This document shows, in pieces, positions 48,143-56,991 of a stretch of 64,000 nt of DNA. This DNA comes from Singulisphaera sp. GP187 (GTDB taxonomy: Bacteria > Planctomycetota > Phycisphaerae > Phycisphaerales > SM1A02), in NCBI GenBank assembly GCA_945869475.1, contig CAMBOV010000009.1, forward strand, positions 1 through 64,000. Reading direction: 5' to 3'. Position 1 is the stretch's first letter. Every line of letters begins with the position of its first letter. A program made the translations under genes and the position numbers. Below the pieces are notes generated by a model. It made no database searches and was not told where the DNA came from. It was given only the letters and a program-made list of their open reading frames with translations.

Positions 48143-48328
48143 TTACCACGATGCCTTACGCATGCCTGGGATCATTCCCAGCAATGCCAACTCGCGCAAC
48201 ATGTGTCGGCTGATCCGAAACTTCCGGTAGTACGCCCGCGGATGTCCCGTGATCTCGCAACGATTACGTTTGCGCGTCGAGAACTTCGGCGTGGTCTTCA
48301 TTTTTGCGAATGCGCGTTTGCTTGCCAT
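48143..48328 (-). CDS. rpsN: 30S ribosomal protein S14, zinc-free short form
   Basis: The protein is 61 residues, the short type. The usual CxxC...CxxC zinc ligands are replaced: the segment reads [20 protein letters not shown], leaving one Cys. The C-terminus [11 protein letters not shown] is typical. Short S14 without zinc ligands is unusual, and parallels the zinc-free L36 at 42432-42548. Confidence 0.95.
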   Translation of the reverse strand: MASKRAFAKMKTTPKFSTRKRNRCEITGHPRAYYRKFRISRHMLRELALLGMIPGMRKASW

Positions 48329-48357
48329 AGTGGTTCCTGTGGTTCCTGTGGGTTCCG

Positions 48358-48993
48358 TTAGACAGCGACTGCTGCGACTGCGGGTACTGCGGACTTCTTT
48401 GACTCTTCGGGCTTGACGAACGGCATGCCCAGTTCGGAGAGAACCAACCGGCTCTTCTTCGCATCACTGCCAGAAAAGACAATGTTGATGTTCATTCCGT
48501 GCGTGTGATTCACAGCGGCCATGTTGATTTCTGGCCAGACGGCCTGTTCGGTCAATCCGACGCTGAAATTGCCCTGACGATCGAACGTCTTGTCGGACAC
48601 GCCGCGAAAATCCTTGATACGCGGCATGGCGAGATTGATGAGACGATCGAGAAAGTTCCACATGCGCTCGCGTCGAAGTGTGACCATGAACGCGCTGGGA
48701 GCACCTTCACGAACCTTGAAGTTCGAGACGGCCTTCTTGGCGAGAATCATGATGGGCTTCTGACCCGAGATCGTCGAGAGCGTTGAGATCACCGCGTCGC
48801 GATACTCAGGCTTGAGCTTCTGATTCTCAAGGTGGCGACCGACGCCGACGTTGATCACGACCTTCTCGATGTGCGGAAGTTGGTGAACGTTCTTCAATCC
48901 GAATTCGGAGAGAACGCGTGCGCCAACTTCATCGCGAAACATCTTGCGAAGGCGCGGTTCAGGAAGCGAGGTTGGAATGACTTTCTTAGACAT
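48358..48993 (-). CDS. rplE: 50S ribosomal protein L5
   Basis: The 211-residue protein binds 5S rRNA and contains [51 protein letters not shown]-like ([16 protein letters not shown]) and [16 protein letters not shown] Pro/Glu/Lys/Val-rich tail of ~25 residues extends beyond the normal ~180. AAGGAG precedes the ATG. Confidence 0.96.
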   Translation of the reverse strand: MSKKVIPTSLPEPRLRKMFRDEVGARVLSEFGLKNVHQLPHIEKVVINVGVGRHLENQKLKPEYRDAVISTLSTISGQKPIMILAKKAVSNFKVREGAPSAFMVTLRRERMWNFLDRLINLAMPRIKDFRGVSDKTFDRQGNFSVGLTEQAVWPEINMAAVNHTHGMNINIVFSGSDAKKSRLVLSELGMPFVKPEESKKSAVPAVAAVAV

Positions 48994-49002
48994 GGAGACT
49001 CC

Positions 49003-49344
49003 TTAGGCCTTGCTCTTAGTTGGGCCACGCAACACGTGCAATTCACTGCCATCGCGCACAGCGACACGCACCTTTGAACCGTCAGCCTTGCTCACGAAAC
49101 GAACGCGTGTTGGCTTGCCGTTGACAACCGGGCTGACATTTGAAATATGAATCGAGAGTTCTTTCTCAATGACCGAACCTTTGGGTTGTGCTTGCGTCGC
49201 CTTCATATTGCGCTTGCGAACATTCACACCCTTGACGATCACGCGATTGGACTTCAGATTGACTGAAAGAAGTTCGCCCGATTTACCACGGTTGTTCCCC
49301 GAAGTCACGACGACGACATCACCTTTTTTGACATGGAGCGGCAT
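49003..49344 (-). CDS. rplX: 50S ribosomal protein L24
   Basis: The 113-residue product starts with the KOW motif (KKGDVVVVTSGNNRGKSGELL), followed by VNVRKRNMKATQAQPKGSV and KPTRVRFV. It lies directly between rplN and rplE with 4-9 nt spacing, as in standard operons. Confidence 0.96.
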   Translation of the reverse strand: MPLHVKKGDVVVVTSGNNRGKSGELLSVNLKSNRVIVKGVNVRKRNMKATQAQPKGSVIEKELSIHISNVSPVVNGKPTRVRFVSKADGSKVRVAVRDGSELHVLRGPTKSKA

Positions 49345-49348
49345 GGGA

Positions 49349-49735
49349 TTAGACGACCTCTGGTGCTAGGGAAACGATCTTCATGTAATTTTTCTCCCGC
49401 AGTTCACGCGCGACTGCACCGAAGATGCGCGTGCCCTTGGGATTGCCATCCTCATCAATCAGAACGCAAGCGTTCGAATCGAATCGGACGTACGAACCAT
49501 CATCGCGACGAACTGGGTACTTGACACGCACAATGACTGCGAGCGCCTTGTCACCAGATTTCACATCGCCGTTCGGAATCGCGGCCTTGATGGCGACGCG
49601 AACCCGATCACCAACGGACATCGAGAGACGGGTGAAGCGGCCGCGTGCGGTACTCGCACCGAGCACACCAATCACCATTGCCAATCGAGCGCCGCTGTTG
49701 TCGGCAACTTCCATTCTGCTTTCTTTTTGAATCAT
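49349..49735 (-). CDS. rplN: 50S ribosomal protein L14
   Basis: The 128-residue product has [19 protein letters not shown] near the N-terminus, a VSLAPEVV C-terminus and [22 protein letters not shown]. It begins MIQKESR, the usual L14 start (MIQ-type). Standard length and position. Confidence 0.96.
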   Translation of the reverse strand: MIQKESRMEVADNSGARLAMVIGVLGASTARGRFTRLSMSVGDRVRVAIKAAIPNGDVKSGDKALAVIVRVKYPVRRDDGSYVRFDSNACVLIDEDGNPKGTRIFGAVARELREKNYMKIVSLAPEVV

Positions 49736-49780
49736 GTTCTGTGTTCTCCGTTCATTTCGAGTGGATTGCGACGCCGAAGG

Positions 49781-50101
49781 TCAGTCCTTCGCCTTCACCG
49801 CTTCGCCGTAAACAACTTCTGCCTTGATTGGTGCACGTTCAACGATTCGCACGAGCGCCCAGCGCTTGGTTCGAGAAACGGGACGGCACTCAGCGATCTC
49901 AACCCGATCGCCGAGCTTTGAATCATTGGTCTCATCGTGCACTTGGAGAATCGTTCGTCGACGAACGTACTTTCCGTAACGAGGATGGCGTGCGGAATAG
50001 GAGATGACCACACGGCGGGTGCGATCCTGTCCATCGCGATCGACCATACCGACGAGTCGTGGGCTCTTCTCTGGGATGACAACTGGGGACTTGCGACTCA
50101 T
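49781..50101 (-). CDS. rpsQ: 30S ribosomal protein S17
   Basis: The 106-residue protein has the S17 OB fold (RHPRYGKYVRRRTILQVHDE, KLGDRVEIAECRPVSRTKRW). Residues 1-25 (MSRKSPVVIPEKSPRLVGMV) are slightly longer than usual. The start overlaps the rpmC stop as ATGA. Confidence 0.95.
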   Translation of the reverse strand: MSRKSPVVIPEKSPRLVGMVDRDGQDRTRRVVISYSARHPRYGKYVRRRTILQVHDETNDSKLGDRVEIAECRPVSRTKRWALVRIVERAPIKAEVVYGEAVKAKD

Positions 50102-50379
50102 GACTTCACCTTCTTTGCAGCGGTCTTCTTGACGGCTGGTTTGCTCACGGGCTTGACTGCTGCAACGGCCTTGCGAGCCACGGGATTCTTTGCGACGCGG
50201 CGACTTGAAGCCTCCGTCAAAAGACGGGCCAGATCGGTTCGCAACTTTCCGAACTGTGACGAGTCTTTGACCTTCTCGGTGACAACTTGCGAGCGCAAAT
50301 TGAAGATCGCGCGTCGGATGCGGCCACTCTCGAGACCCAACTCTTCGTCGTTCAGTTTCTTGATTTCTTTCATGTCCAT
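50098..50379 (-). CDS. rpmC: 50S ribosomal protein L29
   Basis: The 93-residue protein begins MDMKEIKKLNDEELGLE and has the two-helix L29 core ending LARLLTEASSRR, then a ~30-residue Lys/Ala tail (VKPVSKPAVKKTAAKKVKS). The ATG at 50379 is chosen because AAGGAA lies 7 nt upstream; the open frame continues upstream only through unrelated sequence. Confidence 0.93.
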   Translation of the reverse strand: MDMKEIKKLNDEELGLESGRIRRAIFNLRSQVVTEKVKDSSQFGKLRTDLARLLTEASSRRVAKNPVARKAVAAVKPVSKPAVKKTAAKKVKS

Positions 50380-50426
50380 GATTCGGTTCCTTGTCTTCGT
50401 ATTCAGTCTTCGTATGCGGTCGTCAG

Positions 50427-50846
50427 TTAGACGGCGAGTCGTCGGGAGACCATGCGGCATCGCACGGGCATTTTGTACGCAACACGCGCGAGCGCTTGCT
50501 TGGCGAGATCTTCTGACACACCTTCGACTTCGAAGAGCACTGTGCCAGGCTTCACGCGCGCGGCCCAATATTCAACTTCAGCCTTTCCAGTACCCATTCG
50601 CGTTTCGAGCGGCTTCTTCGAGATCGGTTTTTCGGGAAAGACACGGATGTACAGCTTGCCCTGCCGACGAAGAAAGTGCTGCGCCGCGATGCGACCTGCA
50701 TCGATTTGTCGCCCGCTCAACCAGACGGTTTCGAGAGACTGCAATCCGTAGTCTCCGTAGGCGACGTAGTTGCCGCGCGTTGCGCAGCCTTTCATCTTGC
50801 CGCGCTGTTGCTTGCGGTATTTGACGCGTGAGGGAAGTAGTTTCAT
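50427..50846 (-). CDS. rplP: 50S ribosomal protein L16
   Basis: The 139-residue protein begins MKLLPSRVKYRKQQRGKMKG and contains RQIDAGRIAAQHFLRRQGKL, KPISKKPLETRMGTGKAEVE and GVSEDLAKQALARVAYKMPV. Length and position between rpsC and rpmC are standard. Confidence 0.96.
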   Translation of the reverse strand: MKLLPSRVKYRKQQRGKMKGCATRGNYVAYGDYGLQSLETVWLSGRQIDAGRIAAQHFLRRQGKLYIRVFPEKPISKKPLETRMGTGKAEVEYWAARVKPGTVLFEVEGVSEDLAKQALARVAYKMPVRCRMVSRRLAV

Positions 50847-50878
50847 GTCTTATCTCGTATGAATTCGATTGGGATAAA

Positions 50879-51586
50879 TCAGCGACGACCACGTGCACGA
50901 GCTTGTCCGCCCGCTGCGGTGGATTGATATTCCGGCTGCGCCTCTGCCGCTGCATACATGCCGCGGTAGACCCAGACCTTGACGCCTAGTGCGCCGTAGG
51001 TGGTGAATGAGTGCGCCAACGCGTAATCGACGTGCGCCTGAAGAGTCGAACGCGGAATCGATCCGAGTCGCATATCGAGCGTGCGGCTCATTTCGGCTCC
51101 ACCGAGTCGTCCCGCCAAGAGAATGCGAATTCCCTTTGCGCCGTTCTGCATCGCGCTCTCGCAACGCATCTTGATGAGCCGACGAAAATTCGCGCGCTTC
51201 TTGAGTTGCTCTGCCATCGTTTCGGCGATGAGGCGTGCATCAATTTCAGGATTGCGAACTTCGACCACGTTCACCGCAACCTTGCGGTTCGTGAGCGCCT
51301 GCAGTTCATTGATCAACTGCTCCTTGCCGGATCCCTTGAGCCCGAGCACCTGGCCCGGACGCGCGGTCTTGATGATCACGGTCAACTCTTCGCGCGTGCG
51401 CTCGATGAGCACGTCACTCACAGCCGCGAAGGGCGGCGTGCGATTGAGTCGCTTGTCGATGAACTTGCGGATCTTGTAGTCCTCGACCAACAATTCACCG
51501 AAGAGTGCCTTTGGAGCAAACCAGCGGCTCTTGTGTGCCTCGGTGATGCCGACTCGGAAACCAAATGGATGTGTTTTTTGACCCAT
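50879..51586 (-). CDS. rpsC: 30S ribosomal protein S3
   Basis: The 235-residue product starts MGQKTHPFGFRVGITEAHKS, contains the KH-type domain (GQVLGLKGSGKEQLINELQ) and the SIPRSTLQAHVDYA segment, and ends with an Arg/Gly-rich tail (GGQARARGRR). The ATG at 51586 follows a GAGG; the open frame extends ten codons upstream without similarity. Confidence 0.95.
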   Translation of the reverse strand: MGQKTHPFGFRVGITEAHKSRWFAPKALFGELLVEDYKIRKFIDKRLNRTPPFAAVSDVLIERTREELTVIIKTARPGQVLGLKGSGKEQLINELQALTNRKVAVNVVEVRNPEIDARLIAETMAEQLKKRANFRRLIKMRCESAMQNGAKGIRILLAGRLGGAEMSRTLDMRLGSIPRSTLQAHVDYALAHSFTTYGALGVKVWVYRGMYAAAEAQPEYQSTAAGGQARARGRR

Positions 51587-51596
51587 ATTGAAAACC

Positions 51597-51932
51597 TCAG
51601 GATTTGCGCTCAGCAACCGTCACGTGAATGTGACTCGTTCGCTTCTTGATTGGATGTGAGCGCCCACGGTCTTTCGGCTGAAAGCGCTTGATGATTGGAC
51701 CTTCGTCGACCTTTGTCTCTTTGATGAAGAGTGAACCGATGTCGGCATCCTTCTCTTCAGCATTGGCGATCGCACTCTTGAGAACGACCTTGACAAACAC
51801 GGCGCCACGGCGCGGGCTGAAGTCAAGGCGAGCCATCGCGCTTGCAACGTCGAGTCCACGGATCATGTCAATGACCAGACGAACCTTGCGGGGCGCGATG
51901 CGGCAGTGTTGGTGGGATGCGGTGTATGTCAT
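51597..51932 (-). CDS. rplV: 50S ribosomal protein L22
   Basis: The 111-residue product has RIAPRKVRLVIDMIRGLDVA and the extended loop and tail KRFQPKDRGRSHPIKKRTSHI that line the exit tunnel. The ATG at 51932 has GGAG 6 nt upstream; a TTG at 51944 is the alternative. Confidence 0.95.
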   Translation of the reverse strand: MTYTASHQHCRIAPRKVRLVIDMIRGLDVASAMARLDFSPRRGAVFVKVVLKSAIANAEEKDADIGSLFIKETKVDEGPIIKRFQPKDRGRSHPIKKRTSHIHVTVAERKS

Positions 51933-51973
51933 AGTGGTCTCCAAAGGGTTCGATCAGTGAGGTGCTCGGCAGA

Positions 51974-52270
51974 TCAGTTGCCGGACTTCTCGCCGCCCGC
52001 GATGCCTTCCTTCTTGTTGGTGTGACCGCGAAACGTGCGCGTCATCGAGAACTCGCCGAGCTTGTGACCGACCATGTCTTCGGTCACGAACACATCAATG
52101 AATGCTCGGCCGTTGTGAACTTGAAACGTCGTACCGACGAATTCAGGCACAATCGTGCAGGCGCGACGCCAGGTCTTGATGGGCAGACGACGACCAACGG
52201 TCTGAGAAGCCTCAACCTTGCGGAAGAGTTTCTCGTCAACTGCTGGACCTTTCTTTTGGGAACGTGACAT
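51974..52270 (-). CDS. rpsS: 30S ribosomal protein S19
   Basis: The 98-residue protein has [39 protein letters not shown] and the conserved [20 protein letters not shown]. Standard length and position between rplB and rplV. Confidence 0.97.
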   Translation of the reverse strand: MSRSQKKGPAVDEKLFRKVEASQTVGRRLPIKTWRRACTIVPEFVGTTFQVHNGRAFIDVFVTEDMVGHKLGEFSMTRTFRGHTNKKEGIAGGEKSGN

Positions 52271-52299
52271 CGTGATGATCTCCTGTGAAGTGCTTTCGA

Positions 52300-53154
52300 T
52301 CAGACCTTGAGTTGACCGTATCGACGGCTGAATCGTCGACGAAGAATGCGTTCATCGCTCGCCTTACCGCGCGTTCGGGTGCGACCACCCTTGGATGGCG
52401 TGTTGCTTGCGTTGGATGGAATCTGACCGCCCTTTGAGCGTCCTTCACCACCACCGTGCGGATGCTGATGATGGCTCATAGCCATACCACGTGTGCGTGG
52501 ACGGCGACCGAGCCAACGGGCGCGGCCTGCTTTCCCGAGCTTCACGAGTCCGTGGTCTGCGTTTCCAACTGGACCGATCGTTGCGCGACAATCGAGCGAC
52601 ACCTGGCGAATTTCGCCCGATGGCAAGACGAGCGTTGCGAAGCGACCTTCTTTATTGGTGAGACGTGCTGCCATTCCTGCAGAGCGCACCATTTGCGCGC
52701 CCTTGCCCGGAACGAGTTCAACCGCATGCACTGAGAGTCCAGTTGGAATGTGTCGAAGCGGCATGCAGTTGCCAACTTCTGGATCGATCTGCTTGGCAGA
52801 ACTCAGAACCTTCGTTCCAGCGCGAATACCTTTTGGCGCGAGGATGTAACGAACGCTCTCATCTTCATACTTGAGGAGCGCCAAGTGACAGGAGCGATTT
52901 GGATCGTATTCAATACCCACAACGAGTGCGGGTGCATCATCTTTCGTGCGACGCCAATCGATCAGGCGGTAGCGGCGCTTGTGACCACCACCCTGCTGAA
53001 TCACAGTCAATTTGCCTTGGCAATTGCGACCACCGGTCTTGTGCAATGGACGCAACAAGCTCTTCTCTGGGGTCTTCTTGGTGACTTCAGCGTGCAGATT
53101 GACCGACGCATTGCGGCGGCTGTTCGTGACTGGTTTATAAACGCGAATCGGCAT
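52300..53154 (-). CDS. rplB: 50S ribosomal protein L2
   Basis: The 284-residue protein begins [19 protein letters not shown] and contains [32 protein letters not shown] and the peptidyl-transferase segment [20 protein letters not shown], where the usual [12 protein letters not shown] reads [12 protein letters not shown]. The ATG at 53154 follows GGAG at 7 nt. Confidence 0.96.
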   Translation of the reverse strand: MPIRVYKPVTNSRRNASVNLHAEVTKKTPEKSLLRPLHKTGGRNCQGKLTVIQQGGGHKRRYRLIDWRRTKDDAPALVVGIEYDPNRSCHLALLKYEDESVRYILAPKGIRAGTKVLSSAKQIDPEVGNCMPLRHIPTGLSVHAVELVPGKGAQMVRSAGMAARLTNKEGRFATLVLPSGEIRQVSLDCRATIGPVGNADHGLVKLGKAGRARWLGRRPRTRGMAMSHHQHPHGGGEGRSKGGQIPSNASNTPSKGGRTRTRGKASDERILRRRFSRRYGQLKV

Positions 53155-53173
53155 TGTGGTTCTCCAGTGTGAA

Positions 53174-53452
53174 TCAGAAGAGTTCGATCTTGTCTTGCGG
53201 ATGCACGCGGACGACCGCGCGCTTTTCCCACTTGCCTGCGATGAGACCGAACTTCGACGCGCGATCGGCATACTTTCGGTTCAGAACGCTGACGCCCAGA
53301 ACACGAACCTTATAGAGCTCGACCACGGCAGCCTTCACATCAGTCTTGGTCGCGCGAGCGTCGATCTCGAACGTGTAACGATTTGCATCGCTCGCACCGC
53401 CGTTCGCTTTTTCTGTGATCAGTGGACGGCGGATGACTTCGGTTGCAATCAT
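53174..53452 (-). CDS. rplW: 50S ribosomal protein L23
   Basis: The 92-residue protein (MIATEVIRRPLITEKANGGA, YTFEIDARATKTDVKAAV, VRVLGVSVLNRK) lines the exit tunnel and docks trigger factor and SRP. The start overlaps the rplD stop as ATGA. Confidence 0.95.
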   Translation of the reverse strand: MIATEVIRRPLITEKANGGASDANRYTFEIDARATKTDVKAAVVELYKVRVLGVSVLNRKYADRASKFGLIAGKWEKRAVVRVHPQDKIELF

Positions 53453-54108
53453 GATGTGGCCTCATCTTCTGAGTGTGCGAAGCAGGATTCGTCAAGGAAC
53501 GTGTTCAGCGTTGCACGATCGATCACCATGTAGCGGTGATTCAGCACTGCGAAGACATTCAGTTGGTCAACACGGATCGTCGACGAGTATGGCAAGTTGC
53601 CCGCACTCTGACGTGCGCCATCGTTCTTGGCATCCAAGACGATGAGGCAGGTTCGATCGATCCCGACAACCCGCAAAATGTTCGCGAAGGTCTCGGTCTT
53701 TGGCGTTGGAAAGTTCAAGTGTTCGAAGCACTTCACTTCGCCGTCCACCAACTTGGCCAAGAGTGCGTTTCGATTTGCGAGGCGACGCATCTTCTTTGGA
53801 AGCGATGAACGCATGTCTTCACGCGTGCGCGTCTTGGCGAAGCACACACCACCACCCTTGCGGATGGGTGAACGCGCCGCGCCAGCACGGGCGTTTCCTG
53901 TGCCCTTTTGCTTGTAAATCTTGCGGGTTGAACCGTGCACAGATCCGCGGCTCTTCGTGCGAGCCGAGCCCTGGCGCTGGTTCAAGTGGACCGCGACATA
54001 CGCCTGCTTCAAGAGCGGGAAGCGAACTTCACCGCCGAGCATGGCTGGATCGATCTGGATGGTGTCGACCGTCTTACCGTCATGAGAATAGATTGGGAGA
54101 TCAATCAT
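53449..54108 (-). CDS. rplD: 50S ribosomal protein L4
   Basis: The 219-residue protein has the tunnel loop with QGSARTKSRGSVHGSTRKIY and KQKGTGNARAGAARSPIRKG, and the RRLANRNALLAKL segment. The ATG at 54108 is preceded by AAGGAA. Upstream is the only long gap (173 nt) in the operon, which ends in a hairpin right before the ribosome-binding site; L4 is a classical autoregulator of S10 operons, so a leader role is plausible. Confidence 0.95.
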   Translation of the reverse strand: MIDLPIYSHDGKTVDTIQIDPAMLGGEVRFPLLKQAYVAVHLNQRQGSARTKSRGSVHGSTRKIYKQKGTGNARAGAARSPIRKGGGVCFAKTRTREDMRSSLPKKMRRLANRNALLAKLVDGEVKCFEHLNFPTPKTETFANILRVVGIDRTCLIVLDAKNDGARQSAGNLPYSSTIRVDQLNVFAVLNHRYMVIDRATLNTFLDESCFAHSEDEATS

Positions 54109-54281
54109 TTCAAAGTTTCCTTCGGCGGGAATCCGCCGTTTTCGCCTTGCTCTCCCGGCGCCAATCACAACAGGCGGGGGGAAGAGTTCGACTTGGATGT
54201 GGAGCGAGATGTCCTTGTCGCATGGTTCCCTGGGTTCTTCACCCACTCAGGCCTTTGCAACTCAGCGCAACGTCAGTGACG
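54109..54281 (-). promoter_or_regulatory. 173-nt intercistronic leader of rplD
   Basis: This is the longest gene-free stretch inside the ribosomal protein operon. On the minus strand it ends with CGGCGG-ATTC-CCGCCG, a perfect 6-bp hairpin (about 54124-54139), immediately followed by the AAGGAA ribosome-binding site of rplD. The open frame that runs through it has no similarity to L4. An L4-responsive or other autoregulatory element is inferred. Confidence 0.45.
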
Positions 54282-54968
54282 TCATGCCTTGGCCTGGAGC
54301 CGTGCCTTTGGTTTGTAGAGCCGTGTTGCAGCTCGAACGACGAGGTAACCAGAGTTCGCGCCGGGGACGTTCCCCTTCACGATGAGTAAATTCTTTTCGG
54401 CGTCAATGCTGATGACGTCGAGGCTTCGCATCGTGCAACGTTCGTTGCCGAGACGGCCAGGCATCTTCTTGCCCTTCTTAATCTTTGCACCGTGGCCACG
54501 ATCGGTTCCGTGGCTTCCGATGGAACCGGGCGAGCGATGCTTGCGCTCAACACCGTGGGAGGCGCAGAGTCCCTTGAAGCGGTAGGCCTTCATGACTCCA
54601 GCGAAACCCTTTCCTTTGCTCGTGCCGATCACGTCGACGAACTTCACCTTTTCGAAGGTCGATGCATCGATGGTTTGACCGAGTGTGAATGCTTGTGCTT
54701 CTTCATCGCTGTCGAGACGAATCTCGCGATGCATGCGCTTGGCCGTCACTCCAGCCTTTGCGTCATGACCAATGACGGGCATCGAACTGCGGCGTGGCTT
54801 GACATCTTCGTAGGCAATTTGCACTGCGCAGTAGCCATCAGATGCCATGGTCTTGACTTGGGTGACGCTGCACGGACCAGCGGAGATGACTGTGACTGGA
54901 ATGTTGCGACCGTCGTCGAGAAACCAACGAGTCATTCCAATTTTTCGACCAATGATGGCGTTTTTCAT
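54282..54968 (-). CDS. rplC: 50S ribosomal protein L3
   Basis: The 228-residue protein has the L3 start KNAIIGRKIGMTRWFLDDGR, the FVDVIGTSKGKGFAGVMKAY block and the SPGSIGSHGTDRGH loop near the peptidyl-transferase centre. Standard length; 18 nt after rpsJ. Confidence 0.96.
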   Translation of the reverse strand: MKNAIIGRKIGMTRWFLDDGRNIPVTVISAGPCSVTQVKTMASDGYCAVQIAYEDVKPRRSSMPVIGHDAKAGVTAKRMHREIRLDSDEEAQAFTLGQTIDASTFEKVKFVDVIGTSKGKGFAGVMKAYRFKGLCASHGVERKHRSPGSIGSHGTDRGHGAKIKKGKKMPGRLGNERCTMRSLDVISIDAEKNLLIVKGNVPGANSGYLVVRAATRLYKPKARLQAKA

Positions 54969-54986
54969 TTCAATGTTCCGTTTCGG

Positions 54987-55292
54987 CTAGGCCTTGATCT
55001 TCACGAACACACCAGCCGGGACGACGAGGCGGTTGAGCGCATCGACGGTCTTCGAGTTTGGATCGCTGATGTCGATGATGCGCTTGTGTGTGCGAATCTC
55101 GAACTGTTCACGACTCTTCTTGTCAATGAACGGCGACCGATTGACCGTGTAAATCTCGCGTCGCGTCGGAAGCGGAACGGGTCCAGCTACACGTGCGCCG
55201 CTGATCTTGGTTTGCTCAACGATTTCACGGGCGCTCGCATCGAGCACCTGATGGTCGTACGCTTCGAGTCTTATGCGAATAGTTCCGTTCAT
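54987..55292 (-). CDS. rpsJ: 30S ribosomal protein S10
   Basis: The 101-residue protein ([58 protein letters not shown]) is first in the operon. The ATG at 55292 is the only start consistent with the family; the frame continues upstream but would overlap the divergent gene. The promoter TTGACA/TAGTAT lies just upstream and the 26-nt leader can form a hairpin. The str operon genes (rpsL, rpsG, fusA, tuf) usually preceding rpsJ are absent here. Confidence 0.97.
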   Translation of the reverse strand: MNGTIRIRLEAYDHQVLDASAREIVEQTKISGARVAGPVPLPTRREIYTVNRSPFIDKKSREQFEIRTHKRIIDISDPNSKTVDALNRLVVPAGVFVKIKA

Positions 55293-55296
55293 AGTG

Positions 55297-55352
55297 TTCG
55301 CCCGTGATCTGGGGCGAATCGGCGATACTAGCGACTCAATGAAAACTGTCAA
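55297..55352 (-). promoter_or_regulatory. S10 operon promoter and 5' hairpin
   Basis: On the minus strand a perfect -35 TTGACA (55352-55347) is followed after 16 bp by TAGTAT (55330-55325). Transcription would begin near 55318, exactly where TTCGCCC-N8-GGGCGAA (55318-55297, 7-bp stem) starts, so the mRNA would begin with a hairpin that ends 4 nt before the rpsJ ATG. The -35 lies inside the first codons of the divergent gene at 55339. Confidence 0.75.
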
Positions 55353-56991
55353 CTCGATGGAAAGATTGAGGACATTTTGCGTCCGACTCGGGTCGATTGC
55401 GACGGTGATCGCGGCGACGATCGTTGGTGGTTCAGCGGTCGCGGCTCCGACAGCTGTGCGAGATGCCGCACAATCGGCCGGAGCGTCCAATAATAACGGC
55501 GCTTCCAAGCAGATTTCGACGCCTCCACGGAAGACGATCCCATCGACGGCTGCTCCGAAGCCCAACGTACCTGTGGCGACGAAACCCGCGACACCCGTCG
55601 CGAAGCCTGCGGCGGTGGTCGCGAAGCCTGCGGCGGTGGTCGCGAAGCCTGTCGTCGCCACGGCGCCGGCTCGATCGTCGACGTCGAGAGATCTCGACAC
55701 AGATGTCCTGATTCTCGAATCGCTTGGAGTTCGATTTCAGCCGCCACTTGGCGCAATTTTGACGAAGCCCGTGACGGGCGCGATGCCGATTTACACGATC
55801 GATGATTCAGGCACGACGCCCCGCTACCACATGCAAGTTCAGTCGCTCGTTTCGTCGCTCACCGATCCCTCACCTGAAGCTCAAGTCAGTGATTACCTCG
55901 ATTCGATGCGCAAAAAAGGGCAGAAATTCACAATTCTCGCGAACCAGCCGTGGCTCCATCCAAAGGTGCCTGGGCATCTGCTCTTCACATCGACTGACTT
56001 GGGTGAGGGCGTCATCGCCATTCAAGGATGGCTCGTGCTTCAAACGGGACCGTTCGATTTCGTTGTGATCAGTGTGCTCGCAGCGGGGCCAGATTTTGCA
56101 CTATTGCGCCCGATTCTTGAAGCGAGCTTTGCGACGATTCAGCTTGACGATCTCGAGCAGATTGCGGTCGAACGGTTTGAACGACTGCGCCGTGGATATG
56201 AGTTGATTCTGACAATGACCCCTGAAAAACTGAAGGGATTATGCGAGTCGGAGCCTCGGATGTACCGCGTCTGGCAAGCCGACGAGAAGGGACGCGAGCA
56301 AGAAATAGGGTACTACCGAGTGGTGGTGCACGCCGGAACGCTGAGCGATGCATCGAGCGAAAAACCCTTCAAAACGAGCGAAAATCCGACGGGACTCTTG
56401 GTGATCGTGCAGGGGCGAACGATCGTCGACGCGTCTTCGGGCAGATTCGCCGATACCGAAGCGCGATTCTGGACCTCGTGGGATCGCACAAGCGAAGCAT
56501 GGACGAGTCGGGTCACCGAGCGCGGCGGAAAACTCGCTGAGCGTTCCGTCGCACAAACGGGATTGCGTTCTCCTCGAGGGCTCGGTAATCCACGGCAGAA
56601 TCTCCTCGTGATCAACGCCAATGCGCAGTCGCGAACGCGAGATGAAAAACAATGGACTGTGCCAACGGGCATCTACCTCTCGCAAGCCGAGACGCTCGTA
56701 CTTGGTGAACTGCTGCCGCATGAGGGAAAGGCGAGCATTGAATTCGCGTACTACGCATTTGACGGACGTTCGATGCAGATGCCCCAGCGCGTCGAGACCT
56801 GGACACCTTCATCCGATGCGCAGTGGATGCTCGTGACGCAACCTGGCATCGATGAGGCCGCCGACATCACGATGCATGACGCTCGAGGCAAGCGCATCCG
56901 TCGAACGGAGCCAGATGGGGTGATCACCGAACTCTGCCTTCCGCGACAATTGCAGCAGATTTGGGCTGAAAAACGACTACCTACGCAATGA
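55339..56991 (+). CDS. Secreted or anchored protein of unknown function
   Basis: The 550-residue protein has a hydrophobic signal segment ([20 protein letters not shown], then AA), a Pro/Lys/Ala-rich linker partly encoded by 21-bp repeats (55600-55650, AKPAAVV units), and two mixed alpha/beta regions of unknown family. Nothing enzymatic is seen. It starts at the ATG at 55339, with GATACT about 9 nt upstream and no Shine-Dalgarno. It overlaps a lipoprotein gene by ATGA, so the two form a unit. Confidence 0.8.
   Translation: MKTVNSMERLRTFCVRLGSIATVIAATIVGGSAVAAPTAVRDAAQSAGASNNNGASKQISTPPRKTIPSTAAPKPNVPVATKPATPVAKPAAVVAKPAAVVAKPVVATAPARSSTSRDLDTDVLILESLGVRFQPPLGAILTKPVTGAMPIYTIDDSGTTPRYHMQVQSLVSSLTDPSPEAQVSDYLDSMRKKGQKFTILANQPWLHPKVPGHLLFTSTDLGEGVIAIQGWLVLQTGPFDFVVISVLAAGPDFALLRPILEASFATIQLDDLEQIAVERFERLRRGYELILTMTPEKLKGLCESEPRMYRVWQADEKGREQEIGYYRVVVHAGTLSDASSEKPFKTSENPTGLLVIVQGRTIVDASSGRFADTEARFWTSWDRTSEAWTSRVTERGGKLAERSVAQTGLRSPRGLGNPRQNLLVINANAQSRTRDEKQWTVPTGIYLSQAETLVLGELLPHEGKASIEFAYYAFDGRSMQMPQRVETWTPSSDAQWMLVTQPGIDEAADITMHDARGKRIRRTEPDGVITELCLPRQLQQIWAEKRLPTQ

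Noticed and set aside
54109-54246. N-terminal extension of L4
   Set aside because: The frame is open but low in similarity; AAGGAA and the family start point to the ATG at 54108.
55293-55700. Upstream extension of rpsJ
   Set aside because: It overlaps the divergent 55339 gene, has repetitive composition, and S10 starts at MNGTIRIRL; the promoter lies inside it.
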